Positions 12,481 to 28,900 are shown, counted from the first letter of the stretch. The stretch: DNA of 64,000 nt from Anisakis pegreffii (GCA_035041965.1 JAPYMA010000452.1:32518-96517), one strand, 5' to 3'. Translations and numbers: made by a program. The notes: generated by a model not told the origin, from the letters alone.

Positions 12481-13927
12481 AGAGAAACATGAATTATCAT
12501 TGATTAAGGTACGCTTTGGTGAAGTGTACTCCTACTGACTCAATACGTTGTACGTGCACTGACTATTATGTATTAATTATTAAGATAACTGTTGATGTGT
12601 AGTAAAACTTGATGGAACCTCACTGTTTACCAATTACAGAATGTACACCTCAAGCCACACAGATCTCCATATAAACTTGTCAGAAACGTTGAGAGCATTC
12701 TGTTTACTGAACAGTCATTATAAAGAAGCAAATTTGATCACTGGAGACATTGATCGAAAAAAATACTAACAAGGGAAGCTAGTGGTGGGCTTAATTTTGA
12801 GTGCTGTTTCGAGATGTGTTCATATATGTGTGTTGAGTCGGCGGGTGTGATTGAGGGTGAAATGCGTACAGATGCACAGAACAAGTTTACAGCTGTTTAT
12901 CGGAGAAGTGAAACAGAACAAATGAGGCAGTAAAAAACGTCATAGATTAATAAAACAAGGAATAGCAGTTATCAAGATATAACATATCGTCGTTCATAAA
13001 ATCGATCACCGGCATGCATGCAAAGTATGCAGAAAAATGATGGTAACTCGAACAAATACCTCGAAAACCACGTAATGATCACAACGATAGTTTTTTTTCT
13101 GGAGAAGATCCATAGATACGGTCACTTAATCTCGTGAACAGTCTCACTCTACTGTGTTCATCGGTTTGTTCGCATCATCAATCCATAAATAAATTCGGAT
13201 TTCTCAGGAATTCCCCGATTGTGAGATAAATACTACAAAAACAGAGTACTAAAAATTATCGAAAGTATGTTTTAAGTACATTCACCCAAAAATTTAGTCA
13301 TATTATTGTTCGATGTACAATTGTTGATGGTTATTCAATAAAAACTATGAGGATATTTTCTAAGATCGTTTCTCGATTGATGTCATTGAAAATGAGCACA
13401 GAAATAGCGCGAATATAAAAAATGAACAGATAAAACGTTGAATGCGAAACCACTTTTGTTAAAGTAGTAATAACAGAAATAGAACAACAATAAGAACTAC
13501 AGTGATACGTGATAACAGAATAATAATGATAATATATTTTCAAATCACTGAAAGATCACAAAGATGGCCATATTTAAGCTTGCATGTGAAGCCGGGAGAT
13601 TGGTATACAACGAGACTTCGAATGCTGCAACGCTCACTGAAAAATGGCCTTCAGGCACGGAATGATATTCATTTGTGGATGAAATAACGATATTTGGATG
13701 GAATGAAATGCAATAACAGAGTAGTCATGAACGAATGCTTTAGACTTCTTCTACGATATCATTTGCTACGCTCCTTTGCTATAAGCAAATACATCCTGCG
13801 GACAATTGTTCTGTGAACGCAAAATTACTGAAGTAACGAGAAATAAAATCCGAATGAAATGACATCGGCATATCACATCACAATAAATACCATACACAGA
13901 CAGACTAGAAGTAAACTGCCGATAGGT
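12481..13927. other. Intergenic, no gene seen
   Basis: This stretch lies between the GPI three-finger gene (+) and the end of the ephrin gene (-), so the two genes converge here and it probably holds both 3' untranslated regions. AATAAA occurs on the + strand near 12948 and 13336. The short ORFs at 13.3-13.7 kb on either strand have no motif. Confidence 0.4.
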
Positions 13928-16900
13928 TCAATAGGATCGACTGATAGTTATACAAATTAACAACGACAAAAACAACAGCAGTACACTTGGCACACATCCA
14001 TTCGCAGATCCATCGTCATCTGAAAAGAAATTTCGCTGAGATTCCATGAGGTTAACATTGCTTGTGATAATATCGAAAGACGCAAAGCATACGAATGTCA
14101 AATAGTGACCAAAAAATGACTGTTGTAAAATATTTTTTCAACGTAACTAAATTGTAAGGCATAGAATACCGTACACAGTTACACAAATTGTACGGAAATA
14201 ATATTCGAATTGCATGGAAATAATACAGGAATAAAAATTCTGAAGCGATTTGTGGAACATCGATTAACTTTCAAGAAAGTCACCCATTAAGAAGTTCAAA
14301 TTTTGCTTTTAATTAGTTGTTAATTGCTTCAAAACTAGCGTAGAATTGCACTAAATGTGAAATTTTCTTATTTTTAGCAAGTATTCTCAAGAAAGCAAGA
14401 ATGGCTCTCGAATATTCAGATTTTAACGAACCGTCTGTAGAGGAAGTTTGATCCGAGGATGAATCACTCGAATGAATTATGTACAAAAGAGGAGTGGAAG
14501 CTTGCAGAGGGTATCTGAAATCCTTTGAAGATTAACACCGATATGAAAATGGTCGGATTGATTGAGCCAATGAAATGCTCAATATTTTGAAACTTTGGAC
14601 GGCCTATAATGTTTCCACCGTACTATTTTCGATAAATAATTGAAAATTTTATTTTGTTTCTGCTTTCATCTCAATAATTCATTATAAAGCTGGTGCATTC
14701 AAAGATTCAAATAGTAAAAACAAAGAGAAAGATAAACGAGATGAAATAAACGTACTCAAAACTTTGTCTCAGATGGTCATTTGATGAATCAATGTAATCA
14801 TTCATCAGATCAGTTCTGTCTGCAAATGCATTAAAATCTGAATGATTATGAACAACATCTCAGCAACACTATCATTAAAAGCATGAACTAGTTCCCTCAA
14901 TACACTAAACATTCTGTATGCTAACTGATGGGCGCTATGCAGTATCAAGATTTATATGTACTTTTCTAGGAACATTTCGGAACTATTCGAATTTTCTGCG
15001 AAATTAATCAAAAAAATTTTGGGTGAAATTTCAAGGATATTATGCAGTGCTTAAAATAATCTAATGAAGTGAATGCGCAGTTTATTGGACGTTGCGTTAA
15101 TTGACTGCAGTTTGGTTATACTCGTTGCTGTTGATATGATTACGCATTACGGGCAGATATGCACAGATAATGCCCATTAAGATGAAATTATGAGGAGAGT
15201 TCTGATGAGTAGCACGCACATAAGACGGGCTAGTTCAAGATGAGCACAAAAACAATTAGGGCTCTCTTGACCCAAAATCACACCCATGCACAACTCTAAT
15301 TAGCGATACAATTGTTCCGTTTATTAACTGATTTGAATATCAAATTAATTTGACAATCATTGAGTGGCTATTTGCAATCCAATTATAATTCGTTCATTTC
15401 TATCCGGATCAATCATAAATATGCGCAATTAAGCATGCATTATGACCGTTACTCCACCGGAATTACTTCGACCCACATCTTCTTCAACCAAAAATGATTC
15501 AAAGCAAGATTACTGTAAAGCAAATGGAATTATTTCATCGGTTCACGTGAGGAAACAATCGAATCAACTTACCAGAATGAACTTCGAATTTGACTTTCAT
15601 ATGCCTCGATGCACACAGTCCACCTGACCTTTTATCGATACCTTCTTCGCTACCATCGGATGTTGCTGAAACGAAGCCAATAGGTTATGATAATCATTCA
15701 CATATATTTTCTCCCCGGAAGAAGAACTGAACGTAGACTTCAAATATTCAATAACCTCTTTAATATGTCTGTTACTTCCGATTTCAGAGCGTTCTATCAG
15801 CACCGTTACTATTCAGACAATTAATTAAATCTTATCTAAAGATATTGTCTGCCTCTCCCCTACAAGCCATTAATCTTGTCGCAACGTATCATTCGTTCAC
15901 CATTGAAATATCAGTGTTATGATGACCCACTTCATTTATCATTTATGAACGCTCTTCAACACATTCACTACATTAAACTACATTGATCACCACATTAAAT
16001 CAACAACTAAACAACTGCATAACAAAACGATTTGCGTTCGATCATTCAACTTTGCTAGAAAAACAACAGCTCAAAATAATGCCATTGTTGAATCGGTTTA
16101 GAAATAATTAACTAATAATTGTTATTGCCTATTCGACGACTAGATGATTGAGTGGATACAATATTAAATTAGACGTTTTGTTGTGCAGATTAATTTGATT
16201 GATCATTTAAAGAAGAGCTCAATTAATGATATCATTCAACGTTATTCTTGCTGATTTCTTGAACGAATTATCAATATTTAGTTGATGAACATCTCATATT
16301 CAGTCACGAATGGATCGAAATCAAAAAATGATTACGCAGTTTTTGAGTGATCAATAGGCAAACATTTGTAAGGTTGCTGCATAGATGTGCAGATGTTTAA
16401 TTAGAATGAGAGCTCTGATAATGGTTCCTTAGCGAACATTTGAGGAACGTTTATTTTGGGTGATTGATCGCAGCTGAATGTGAAACGAAATTTGAACTTG
16501 AATATGTTTTTTGATTAGGTCTGATGCAGTGATCTGGTGAGTGACAAGCTTTTTTTTGGAAAGAATGAGGAATTGTGATTGTTTGGAGAGGAAGGATATC
16601 GATTAGTAGTGATATCGTTGATCTATTGACCTTTGTGGATCTGGTGAAACGCAGATGCGATATCATCGATGGTTGTTCGATTGCATCATGCGTAATGCAT
16701 CATGCAACCAGCCAATCCCAGTCAATCAAACAATTGCTAGCAATATAAGACAATCGTCTTTTTTTGCCATTTTTAAACTGCTTCCATAAATAATCATCTT
16801 CATTTCTTCAGCCAACAATATTCTTGGCTATTTTTTCAACAGTTTTCCCTGGAATCTTCTCAATATTCCATCTCAGATGTTTACAACATGCAATGAGTCA

Positions 16901-19900
16901 TTTAGGAAAGTGATCAAGTGTACACATGTTCATTGGTATTTGAGATTTGCGAAATGAAAAGTATTCACTGAAATGAGGCATTTCAGTGCGAAATATATCA
17001 CTGATCAATTTGAATACATCAACTGATATAGACACCCACAAGCGTCCGTTCAATTTTCTCAGTTGAGTCGAATCGTAAATTCTAATGATGTGGACAAGAA
17101 ACTACTTAAGCAACACACAAAAAGTGCAATTAATGAGTCGTCAATAAATGAAGACGATATGAGAGGAAGAAATTAGGAGATGTGCTGAAGATGAATGGAT
17201 ACTTATTTTGGTTACATTCATCGTCTTTCAGAAAATTGTTTACACATGTGTAACACATGTTCAAAATGATTTTTTGATGAGAGGCAAAAAGAGTCGGTGA
17301 TTTTTATGTGCTTTGCAAATTGAGCGGTGTAGTTTGGAGGTGTTCAACTTCACACACTCTGATCACTGGTAAACGGTCTCATCGATCACCTTACAGTTTA
17401 TCATTAATTATGAATACCGCGTAACTTTGATCCACGATAAATTCCCATCCAAAAATACACACACAATTATTCACTAATCTGCTGATTATAATCAACAGAA
17501 TCGTAATGATAAATTGAGCCACCGAAAAGGTTTCATAGTGATAGTTTGTGATTACTGAATGTAAATTGGCATTTATTCACACATTCGATCAAAAATTATT
17601 ACGCTTCAACTAAAAAGACTTATATTGGTTTTTGCTGACAATGAGTATGCAAACAATCAACTATGTAAACGTTTGAGGTAAACAAAATTGTTAGCTTTAG
17701 GCATGCAGTTGGGAAACAATTGGAGCATTGATTAAATGAAAACATTGAAATAATGACATTGACGAGTTGCATCGTCAAAATATTTATCTAATTCGCTATA
17801 TGCTGAAACGAACAAACGCAATTAAGCCACAAATAAACAAACAAACAAACAAACAATACCAGTAAACAACAGCATTAAAGTAGCTCATGAATATGTTGGT
17901 AGAAACTTAAACAAATTCAAAGCAAAAACTCACTAATAATGTAATAGCTACGTCCTGGTTTGAATTCCAATGCACCGGGTAATGGTGAGAAATCACGAAA
18001 AACGATACTTATTGAGGATTGCGATTCCGCATTTTGACACACACCAATTAGCCGTTCATTCCGCAGTTCACAGCTATCGTAGCCATCTCGTGATACCTTC
18101 AAGTTTATTCAGCACTATTATAATTTTATTGACTTCCTTTCAATTTAATGAACTGATAAAATACAAAAAATTTCGAAACATAATAAAATTTTGTCTCCCA
18201 AAAACATAATAAATTTCAAAATATAAAATTTTGAAAGCGACGATTGAAATACTTCAGAAAATAGCTATATATTTTGTCTTGAATTCTTTCAATGTTCTAT
18301 CGTTTGGTTTTATGTGATCGGCTATGATACGGGCAAGTGAATTGCATAAAAGTGATATCGAAAACAAAAACACTTGAACTGCGCAATAATTCGAATCATA
18401 ATTCACAGAAATATCAAAACATTTTCCGTTCGAGCGATGACGAAAAATGAATTAGACTAAATGTGTTTCAACGAAGCAATAAATTTGGATGAATTTTGAT
18501 GAATTTCAGGAAATGTATCATGCTTCGATGGCATAAAATTTATCGTTCTCGTCCAAACAAAGAGCACATTCAAAACTGAACGCTCACTCTACTCTGATGT
18601 GGTTTTTCAGCTCATTATTAATCGACGTAAGACAGCAGTTTTCCGACTGAACATTGAACAGTTTCTATAAAGCACATCTTATTTGGATTCGGCATTTTAA
18701 GATGCAGAGTTCTTCTAGTGCTAACTCATCACAATCACAAAAAATGCTCTGGATCGGTACTGAAACTCTCAACTTTCATAAAACTGATTACTGGGACTTA
18801 GGCAACTTTCTTACGCGGTGACATTATTAAGTGCTGCACTTTAAAAATTTTTCTCTATCAGTGAAAGTGTTTTTGCTCAGCGACTAAAGAATAGAAAATG
18901 AATGGGGTAAGTATGCTTGCTTACGTATGCGAAGGTTTGTCCCTAATGATTATTTGGGAGGACAGCAAATTTTGGAATGTTTCTTCGCATCTTGCATATA
19001 GTGGTGGATGGATGAATGGATGCGGCAATCGCGCACATTTGGGATCAATTAAAAACGAATGTTGTTGTATATTCAACTGATCGTTATTTCATTTTCGATT
19101 TATGTTCGCATACGAAACGCAACAAAATATTTTGAAACATTGCTTACGAGCCGAAAAATTTTTTTCATAATTTATTGAAGTTTCTGTCGTTTTTTGCTAC
19201 TTTGGGGATTCAACTCAAATTCAGAAATAATATACTTAAATTGAGATTTCCAAACGATGTGATGCATGATACGGTTTTAATCGTGAAATCGTTACACCAC
19301 CTTTTTCACTAATTCCAAATTCATTTTATTTTTAAATTTGTCAATTTGCCCCAGATTATGACTTTCTGTGAATCAAAAATACTCATCCACTGATTTGCAA
19401 ATATAGTTGAGCAATCACATGTGTATGCAAAGGTGTGATACACCACATCTCCGTCGAAAATACCCGGTAAAATCAATGTAATTTGATTACAGTGAGTGGT
19501 CTTTCCGTGGACATTACATTCAGTTCTATTCATCATATGATCGGTAAGCTTATTGGTAGATCAAAGTGGCAAAATAATTATCAGTAAATCACTGAAAAGT
19601 TGACCAAACTTCAAACCCTCTAAGTCATATTGAAGGTGTTCTTAGCGATGTTCATTGTCAAGAATGATACGAAGAAAAAAGCATATTATTTGTAAGGCAT
19701 ATTCAAAAGTGAAATTTATTTCATCAATGAAATAGTTTTCTCAATTCATTCTTAAATCATAAAACTTCTTTCAATCAATCGTCAACGCAAGAAGCATTGT
19801 CAATGAACCATTCAAATATTCCCTTCTGAATAAGTTTAATTCAATTCGTTCTTACCGCATACGATGAAAAGAAATTTCTCGTTTACGTTTTCAAATGTTG

Positions 19901-22900
19901 TATGAAATAAGCAATTTTTATGAAGCACTTTCTATCTGATAATGGAAATCAGATCCTAAATATGATTATTTGTTACGATGGTGTTCGCAGTGCGTGAAAT
20001 GAACAGTCTGAAGTGCGGGATTAAACGAAGAAATTGATGCATACTGCGTATAATTTCGTATATTCGTACGGTTGTGGTGGCCTTGCTCTCGGCTGTGGGC
20101 ATATGATATTGACACGATCCAGTAGTTTCACTGACATAACGTGATCCGTGTTACTGATATCGAAACTGAAACATTGATATTAAGATAATTTACGTTGTTG
20201 TTATTTGTTGATCATAATGAACAACAACACTGTTCTGTTTTGACTAGCGTTTACTGTGTGTTTGCATGCATAGCGTACACTCCGAACATACTTCTGAGCT
20301 GTCGTTTCATTTTCAATCTCAAAAAATTTTGAATCACTTCTGTATTTTTTGGAATCACAAGTCTTTACGCTCATCCACTATTCTATTATCAGTCAATATG
20401 ATGCTTACTTACCTAAATTCAGAGTTGAATTCATTATGCTCATTTTCACAACCTTCTACTTTTAAAGCAGTCTTTCGGAACTCTCAAGTTGTAAAAGTAC
20501 TCAAGTGAAGTGCTCTTTGATGATGAAATCAATAAAAGAAACTCGAGAAGCTACCACTGGAAGTGGCTTCAGATGACTCCGAAGATGCTTATTGCAATAA
20601 GACAACAGGTCAGTGTCGGATTCCATTCAGTGCTCATCTATCTATATGAGCTGTTCATAATCTTGACGATATTCGTCTCAATACAATCCCTCGTAGAATG
20701 AAAATGGTACACATAAATTAGATGAAGAGAAACACAAACACATTACGCACGCACATTACACTGATTGATCGCAGTTCAACTGCATAAATGTTTGTTTAAT
20801 GTCTCTCCACTCTTATGATAATGAATATTATCATTCGATATCACCTTTCGTGATTATCTTTTCATTTCATCAATCTGTCATGTAAATCACCAAAACAATA
20901 TGCTTTACAGAAATGAATTCTACCAACTCCATGCTCATCTTGAAATGTTGCTGGATAATGCACTTTAGATCAAGAAGTGTCATTAAAAAAGCATTCTCTA
21001 AGCGACAACTGCAGGAAGAATATGCAAGTGTCCATAAATTTTCACGAAGAATGATTTTAGTTAATGCAAAATCTCCATTGTTGTTCCACATTCCAAAGAA
21101 TGTACCACTCGGAAACTATTTCTCTTCACATGAATAATCAATCCATTTGAAAAGTCCTCAATTCACTAATGGCCAAAAAATGTCCTCAGAACAAATCATC
21201 AACGCAATCAACATTCAACTGGTTTGATAATTTGATCATTTGAGTAAGTCAACTTTTGTTCCGCATCTCGCAAAGTTCTGTTTTTCAAAGAAGTTTTGCC
21301 ACATCTCATTATCTCTCAAGTCAAACGAAAAGAGTACTCCATTGATGAACCAACAAATGGTGTTGATTGGATGAGTGAAATTTACTTCTGAAGAACAAAT
21401 TAAGACATTTTTTACGAAGCGTCTTATTCAAACAATATCCGATTTCATGAATAAAACCGAAATTTGGTGAATCCGCAAAGCTGAGTTTACATTCATTCAC
21501 TCCAATGAATACTCATCGCTAAAGTTACATTACAACAGTCAACTCAATCAAATTTATTTTTGAACTCAGAATGGAACAATGCTACTATCAATGCAATTTT
21601 GTTGCTTCTGTATCATCCGAAAAATGAAACGAGTTTAATTGCCCTACGAGTTTTCAAATCATTCACGATGTGTTCAGAATTTCGCAATTTTTGAGTGCAT
21701 ATCAAATAAGATCGCAATGTAAACTCTCTTCCCAATATGAAGAATCACTTAATGAATGCAACCGTGCTACCAACCTGATTTGCGTACACAAAAATTATAA
21801 TGTTTACATCAAGTAAGATTTGTTTACTGTGAATGTAAACGGCAATATTGTGAAAGTAGAGATGAAGCAACTAAAAGGTGATATCAACGCTCTTTTGCTA
21901 CAACATTTCAGGAGCATACGCAACAAAAGAGAACTATTGCATAAAGAAAGATTGACAAACATAAGAACATATTATAAATAATAGCCATACAACAACAATA
22001 TCAACCAAACAAATAACTTTACAATCACAAGATCATGAGAACTACTCCTCCTGATCGTAAGTGGAAAAAGCATAATATCACTGAAAGGTATGTCACGTGA
22101 AAAAATACGAAAAAGTGTATCAATTTCATATTTGCTACTTAGGCGGCAGTATTTTCTTATTGTTGCAGCAATTCGCTCAATGTTGTTACGTACGTACATG
22201 TATTGAATACAACTGCATTTGAACTTTATTCCCTGTGGATTTCAGTGATGGCTATTGCTCTGATGCAATTACAGTGAATTTTATCGTCGTTTTCATTGCT
22301 ATAAAATGAAGATTATGACAAAAGCTCTTGATACTTCAATTCTCATTACTCAACGATCGTTATATTAGAATAAGCTACGCACAGGTGTCACTATATCTAA
22401 ATATATACTACCTATGAAATATTAAGTTGGATCCGATTCACTGGTTGAATAGTTTGCAATGTACTCATCGATATCGAGTTTAAATACATCATTTGACTTG
22501 ATAAAATACGACTTATCAAGCAGAACAATACTGACAATTATTAATACTGTGTCATCACGATCAAATAAGCAGTCGTGACAGGAGAAATGCTTCAGTTGCT
22601 TCAAAATAGTAAAATTATTATATTCACTAGCAAGATATTACGAGATTGAATGAACGATGGACTCTAATGTCATAGAATGAGTTAATTAAATGAAAAGCTG
22701 ATGAGCGAATAAAGTTATTGATTTATGGATGTGCTGTTAATGAAGTGAATAGTTACTGCTTTCATTCAGAAGTTGATTTATGAGTGTATGATGAATGATA
22801 TTTGACTAGTCGTTATGTAATGTTATAATATCAAATTGCAAATGAGTAGCCATCACTGTTGTTGTTTAATGAAAACGAATAGAAAATTGCGTTTGATGAG

Positions 22901-25900
22901 GATAATTGTGGATTATAATTGCGATAATCGACTGATGAATTAATAAAGATGTGTCGAAATTGAGATGGACCTATTAACGAAACTCATCATTTCATCATTC
23001 ACTTCTTTGATACCATTCAAAAATTGCCTGAAATGCGATCATTTTGAGGAATGAAACGTTGCCGAATTGCGTTGAATGATTGGCATCCGTCAATTCATAA
23101 TTTTCGTAATATACATCATTTGCATCGTTAATATCATTCCATATGATTCCACTATTTCCATAGAACATCACAAAACAAGCGACTTGTCATTTTCACTGCA
23201 TCATAAAGAGTGTTTTCTGATTGATTGGTTGAACGAAATGAAAAAGGATCAGACTGTAATTGCAATGAAGCCATTCAGTCTGCAGTATCAAGGTTGGATG
23301 AATTTTCAGGGGAGGTGACAGGGAGAGAACGTTCAACTGAATGATTTGAGGTATAATTGGATGACAGTTGAACTGGTTGGTTTGAGTGAATGCCATAATA
23401 AACCGTTAGTTGAACGGTTTGAAATTGAAGGTATTGATAACAAAGTGAAAGCTCTGGAATGGTAATGTGTAAGTAGACAAAAAGCGATGAATAGTTAATT
23501 CCTAGATTGCATCTTCACCAGTGTTATATTTATTCGAGAAAAGTTGCTGAGTTGCAATAATGCGATAAATGCTGTTTTCTTTAGAACGTTGCAAACAAAA
23601 ATGATAAATCGTTTGACGGATACTGACCTCTGCAAAAGTCACTTCGCAATGATTTACAATCTAATTTTGTAAACACCCAATCGCGACAAACAATTCACTG
23701 AACTCATTTCCTCTTTCGGTCACTATATCGAATGCTACTACCATTTAATGAATTATACCAATGCACTATGCTGAATGCATTTTCGAGTGCATTCGATTAA
23801 CCTTTGAATCAGCGATTTTTATAGCTGCTTATGATCTCTTTGGAAAGTGCTCTGAATCTTGAACTTTATTTGAGAAACTCGAACAATTTCATGTTAGATC
23901 TGCGTGCTACATATAGTAACCGAAGCACACTATTAAGGATCCAGTTATGGTATTAATGCTTAATTCAGCAATCTATACTGAGATATCCATTTGATGTGAG
24001 GAAGCTATACCGAGCGGAGATCCCAAAAACTGAGTACTGACTGAGGTAATTTGCAAGCAGAATGTGCCAATCAGTGCCTGCTGACTCTATTTGACCAACG
24101 AATTTCAGCTAGAAATTGAGGTGAACATGCATTAAGTGGTTATTATATGCGTTCGATGGACAATTGCTCATAATTGTACACGATAATTGTGTGTAATTAG
24201 ACAGTGAATTTGTGAATGAGATTATAATAATGGTCATTATTGTTATTGGTGCGTTGAATTGTATTGTAGACAGCTGATTTTGCATTCATTTCATTAGTCC
24301 GCTTATTTGTTACTATTATTGGTGTATTGTTAATGCTATTGTTGTCTTATTAATGGTGTGTCATTGTTTATATCAGTTCAACACATTCTGTTACACAAAC
24401 ACTTCTCTGCATAATTCGCCTTATTCCATATTGTTTATGTGTGCATAGTTCATTATCAATTGCGTGCACTACACTGCTATCTGCTACCACTGTCGACCTC
24501 TGCAACAGAATTTTCACATCTAAACATAAACATTCGAGCATGTTCATGAATCTGCTCACAATCAGAATAACAACACAAATTCCCTCAAAGTGTTCACCCA
24601 TCGTTACGAGTAAATCAAACGACAACAACATGACAAAATAGACGGAATTTATATAAACTGATAGGTGATACATGGCAGGATAGTAGAATCGATGATATGA
24701 GAATAACGCTGAGAGATATTAATATGAGAGGTGGAAATGATGAACGATGAAAGGCAAGACACGCGATGTGAGTTGTTGTTAATCTTTGAGTGAGAATAGA
24801 TTCTTTAGTTCACCTTATCCAATTATTGCATTAGGATCAACAAGACTGATTTTTAGATAACGAATGACAGTTTTACTGTTCACTCGTTACTGTCATCGAT
24901 CATCACGTAGTTTGTCATCAAATAATTATACTTGATAAATCTTATTCCACATCAACGAACGACGTTTCTTTCCTCTTGCGTGACTGCGTTTACTCAAGAA
25001 TGCATCGCTTTTTCATGAGGCGACAATATCCATACGCAACAGTTACAATCCGATGAGATTGTAACTGCTAAATTGATCACATAACAACACGCAAATTCTC
25101 ATGCACCACCTATTTGGAAATATGTTCATTTTATTCTAAATATGATATTAGAATGTTACTTATATAGGATATAAATATAATGTTACCTATTCCCAAATAT
25201 GATATTAGAAACTGATATTGTTGCAGTTAGGGAAACAAAATCAGTGGCGGATGTAAGCGTTATAAATTACCGGGAATAAACTGCAAGACTTTTGAAAGCA
25301 TGATAAACCGCAAAGCCACTAGATTCCTTGAAATTTCAAGGTGCAGTCAACAAACTTAGTTGAAAGCGACTGGACAAGTGAAATCTTCTTATAAATTGTC
25401 AGCAATCCAAATACCCCTCGACTTATCCTCACAACTCAATCAAAACGTCTTGTTCGCATTATTGCAATTCATTCCACATTGTTTTCGTTGTTTCGACTCG
25501 ATTTGGAAATGTCCTTCGATTTTGACAGATTCAAAAGAAAATTAATTGCTCAAAAATGAAAAACAGCTGCTCTCATAGTTAGCGGTACAATAGCACACAA
25601 AGGCATTTCAAAAGAGAATGCGAAATTTCACGACGCATATTGAGTTATTTAAACAAAATTGAAAGATACCTGAAAATGAAAACATAAACACAATATAACA
25701 CTCATTATATGTCAGTATCGTTTGTCTTCATCAAAGCCCGAAATAATCTCTCGTTACGTCCGAAATCATAATGCAAACACAACAGTCAATCTTCATGATT
25801 AACCTGCTTCTATTATCCTCACAATTATTGATAAACGTGTTCCCCTTTCCTCTACAAGTTAATTGTGAATCCTCTGAAGTGGCAATGGAAGACGACTTAG

Positions 25901-28900
25901 GATCAGGATGAAGAGAACATGGTTTTATGAATTCACTATGGTTGGTTTTTGGTAATGAAGAGAATGTGCATCTTAGAATTGGAATGTGACGTTGTTCTGA
26001 TCATTAATGATGCGCAGTGTTTTGAATGATTTATAGTCAAGTTGGTGTATTTGTGAAAAGATACGTTAAAGAAGAAAGTGTATGAGCAGCATTGAGATGA
26101 TGAATGTATCAGAAGCATTGTAGCATCATTGAGGTTGTTTATTGTGTGCACATAGTTGGGTGCTTGTTTCGGGTGCACTTACTAATGTGATGTTGACGAC
26201 TAGTTGCTTTTTAAAGATCGATACAACAACGACCATTAGCCGGTGGCTGTTATTCGATGAGCTTTTGGAACCAAGCCGGATGGATCTTCGCAGATAAATG
26301 AGGGAAGAGGCTTCATTTCGTTACGTATTTAGAACCATTCCAAGTTTTTCAATCATCGAAGAGCATTTAACGAATAGTCGTTTAAAATTATTGCTATTTT
26401 AACGTCGTTCCAATGATTTAATTTTGCCCATAAACCTCAATAATCAGTAAGTGAATCGCACCGGTATAGAAATAAGTCATGCCAAAGCGGAATTCTACTC
26501 GAATGCGACCAACTATTTGTCAAACAGACGTTCATGAACATTTATTATTTTGAAAGAGCACTAAAACAGTGGAAAAATTTCAAACATTTGTAAGAAACAA
26601 CGAAAAACCGAACTATAAAGTGTAAATCCGAAAATGTTCCAATTTTACCATTCTTCGTTATCAAAGTATTTCATTTCATCACTCACTGCGTATTTACGAA
26701 ATCGGAAGTGTACAAACAAATGCGCACTGCTCAACTTTTCCCCGGCTATGGAAATTAAGCAACACAATCGTTGTGGTTGGAAATGTCTCTCGGTGAAGTT
26801 GCACTGCGCAATTGTGACTGCATGAACGGATGAAATTGCGTCGGATAAGCTCAATCAGTAAAATGCATTATTTATCAGTCAGTGTCAACGAATCACTTCA
26901 CCAATATCAAACAAACGTCGTCAAATTGAGATTGAATCCGCGTTAGTGCATGCAACTATAAATACATAAACTGTTGCTTGTAATGGAATTTAATGTGCAT
27001 TGCTAAAAAGATCAAATCAATGTTAATTCATTTTTCTTATTACTTCTGTCCGCATTCAGCTAGTCATCGCTCTTTTGTTTGTCAATTATTTACAACAAAA
27101 TATTTCTTCTGATTTATTCATTCATTCCTTTCATTCATTCATGAATTTTCTGAATAAATTCTGACAAAAATGCAAATGCAGTATTCAAAAAAGAAAAAAA
27201 AACAGGCTTAACGAACTTCACAATAATATTTTTCGAATGTATAAATGTATAACTCATGAGTGTGCAAATCTCAACTATGACCAATGATGAACCGAGATTA
27301 TTAGATTATTCTGGAGTAATCCTTCGTTAGATGTGATGCATAAATAGTGGACGTTATCCACATTCAAAGATTATACATATTTATTAATTTATGATTATTA
27401 CTCTCAAGCTAATCAACATAGCCGAATTTACGCAGAAAGTCATCAAATTATGCTTATTATTCGTCCACCCTTTCATTAAAATTCATACAAACCTTGCTTC
27501 CTTCCCCCAATTACGCTCACTTCTATTCGAAACGCAATCCGAAAGCGCAATCATTAACAACTCCACTTTTCTCTTCTACTCATTCTTTCTTCAGCGAGCG
27601 CATAATGAACTGAAGTTTCATTACGACGAAACTGATGTAATCGTTCTTTCAGGGTATACATATAATATAATATATCTATCTGCCACTGAACTTATCTCCA
27701 ATTTGAGTGCTTCAACAACATTTAACGAATGAAAATCGATGTTTACTTTTGTGCATTATCCTTGTACTCTTATCAGGCGTAATGACCAGTTCTATCCTTT
27801 ACAATATATCAGTTCAAAAAGGTCAACATACATAATTTTGCCATTAAATTTCGAAAAAAAAAGAACAAAATTAAAGGAATAACTTGGAAAATAAATTTAA
27901 AATGTCCCATAAATTTCCGCATTCATTCACCCAATTGCTGAACATCATTCACGTTGCGCTTTCTTTCAGCACCAAAAACCTCAATGAGCCATACAGCAGC
28001 ACATATCAAAGGCCATTGTATTGCGATTGCGTTCGACTTGAATTCCCACAAATTCTTTTCGAACACATTTGAATTCTGTGTTTCCATTATTTGAATAATT
28101 TTATTCTGTGGTTTTTTAAGTGGATGTGAGAAACTGAGAATCGACAAAAAACCCACTTTTCAGCTGGCAAATCAAATATGAATTGCTGGAATAAAGAGCT
28201 CATAGAATCAAAAATGATGATTCAAAACGATAAATATTTTCGCAGTGATCCAGTAAAATGGATGGGGAGTAAATGAGCATACACCTAATATATTTTGAAT
28301 CAATCCATGCTTTAATTATCAATCCCAAAATTCGCTCATATTACGCACCTCTTGCAAACGCACATACACGCAAACCAATCAACAAAAAATTGATATAAAT
28401 TCATTTATGTTCAATCAAATGGAATCCATTCGAAACGTTTATTGAGGCTGGTTATTTTGATATCTGGTGAGCGTGCTAAATTGCGAGTTATTCGCTAGCG
28501 ATTAGGCGGAGAGACGAATGAGGGAAAGTGGAATCATGATAACAATGACGATACCGAGACAGTGCTCGATGTTTTATCGGGTGAAAATAAGTGAATTAAT
28601 GATGAGAGAATGAAGATCATAGATCGTAAAGAAATGCTCATTTGAAGCTTTATTGAATCACAAAAATTAATTTCCTCATCTCGTTGTATGATATCTAGAT
28701 TCAATCCATCAACTAAGCAATTCAAATAGCATTTGATAGTCTCATATAAATTGAGAAACGCATCGTTCATCTTCGTTAGGAACTCATCAATTTTAAGCAA
28801 TACGTTTTTAACGCAAAATGTACGCTTTCATCATTCTCTGAGTAATTTTATAATATACTGATATATAGTCTCATAACCGAATCCATTTCATTCTGAACTG

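Noticed and set aside
14432..14514. Possible ephrin stalk exon (-) with a Ser-rich frame
   Set aside because: Its entry phase does not match exon 4, which joins directly and in phase to the GPI-signal exon at 14019-13928.
15597..15803. 68-codon (-) frame overlapping ephrin exon 4
   Set aside because: It is a different frame of the same DNA; the ephrin frame carries the conserved GGLC and HMKVKFEV signature and the correct phases.
18242..18420. A (-) frame with TCPYH that looked like the ephrin Cys-Pro exon
   Set aside because: The exon at 20165-20045 has the full ephrin sequence (VNIICPQ, YEYTKLYA) and matching phases on both sides.
24368..24673. 101-codon (-) frame in ephrin intron 1
   Set aside because: No motif, signal peptide or splice context; an open frame of this length can arise by chance in a 10-kb intron.
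27391..27732. 113-codon + frame in ephrin intron 1
   Set aside because: No recognisable domain and composition like the surrounding intron.
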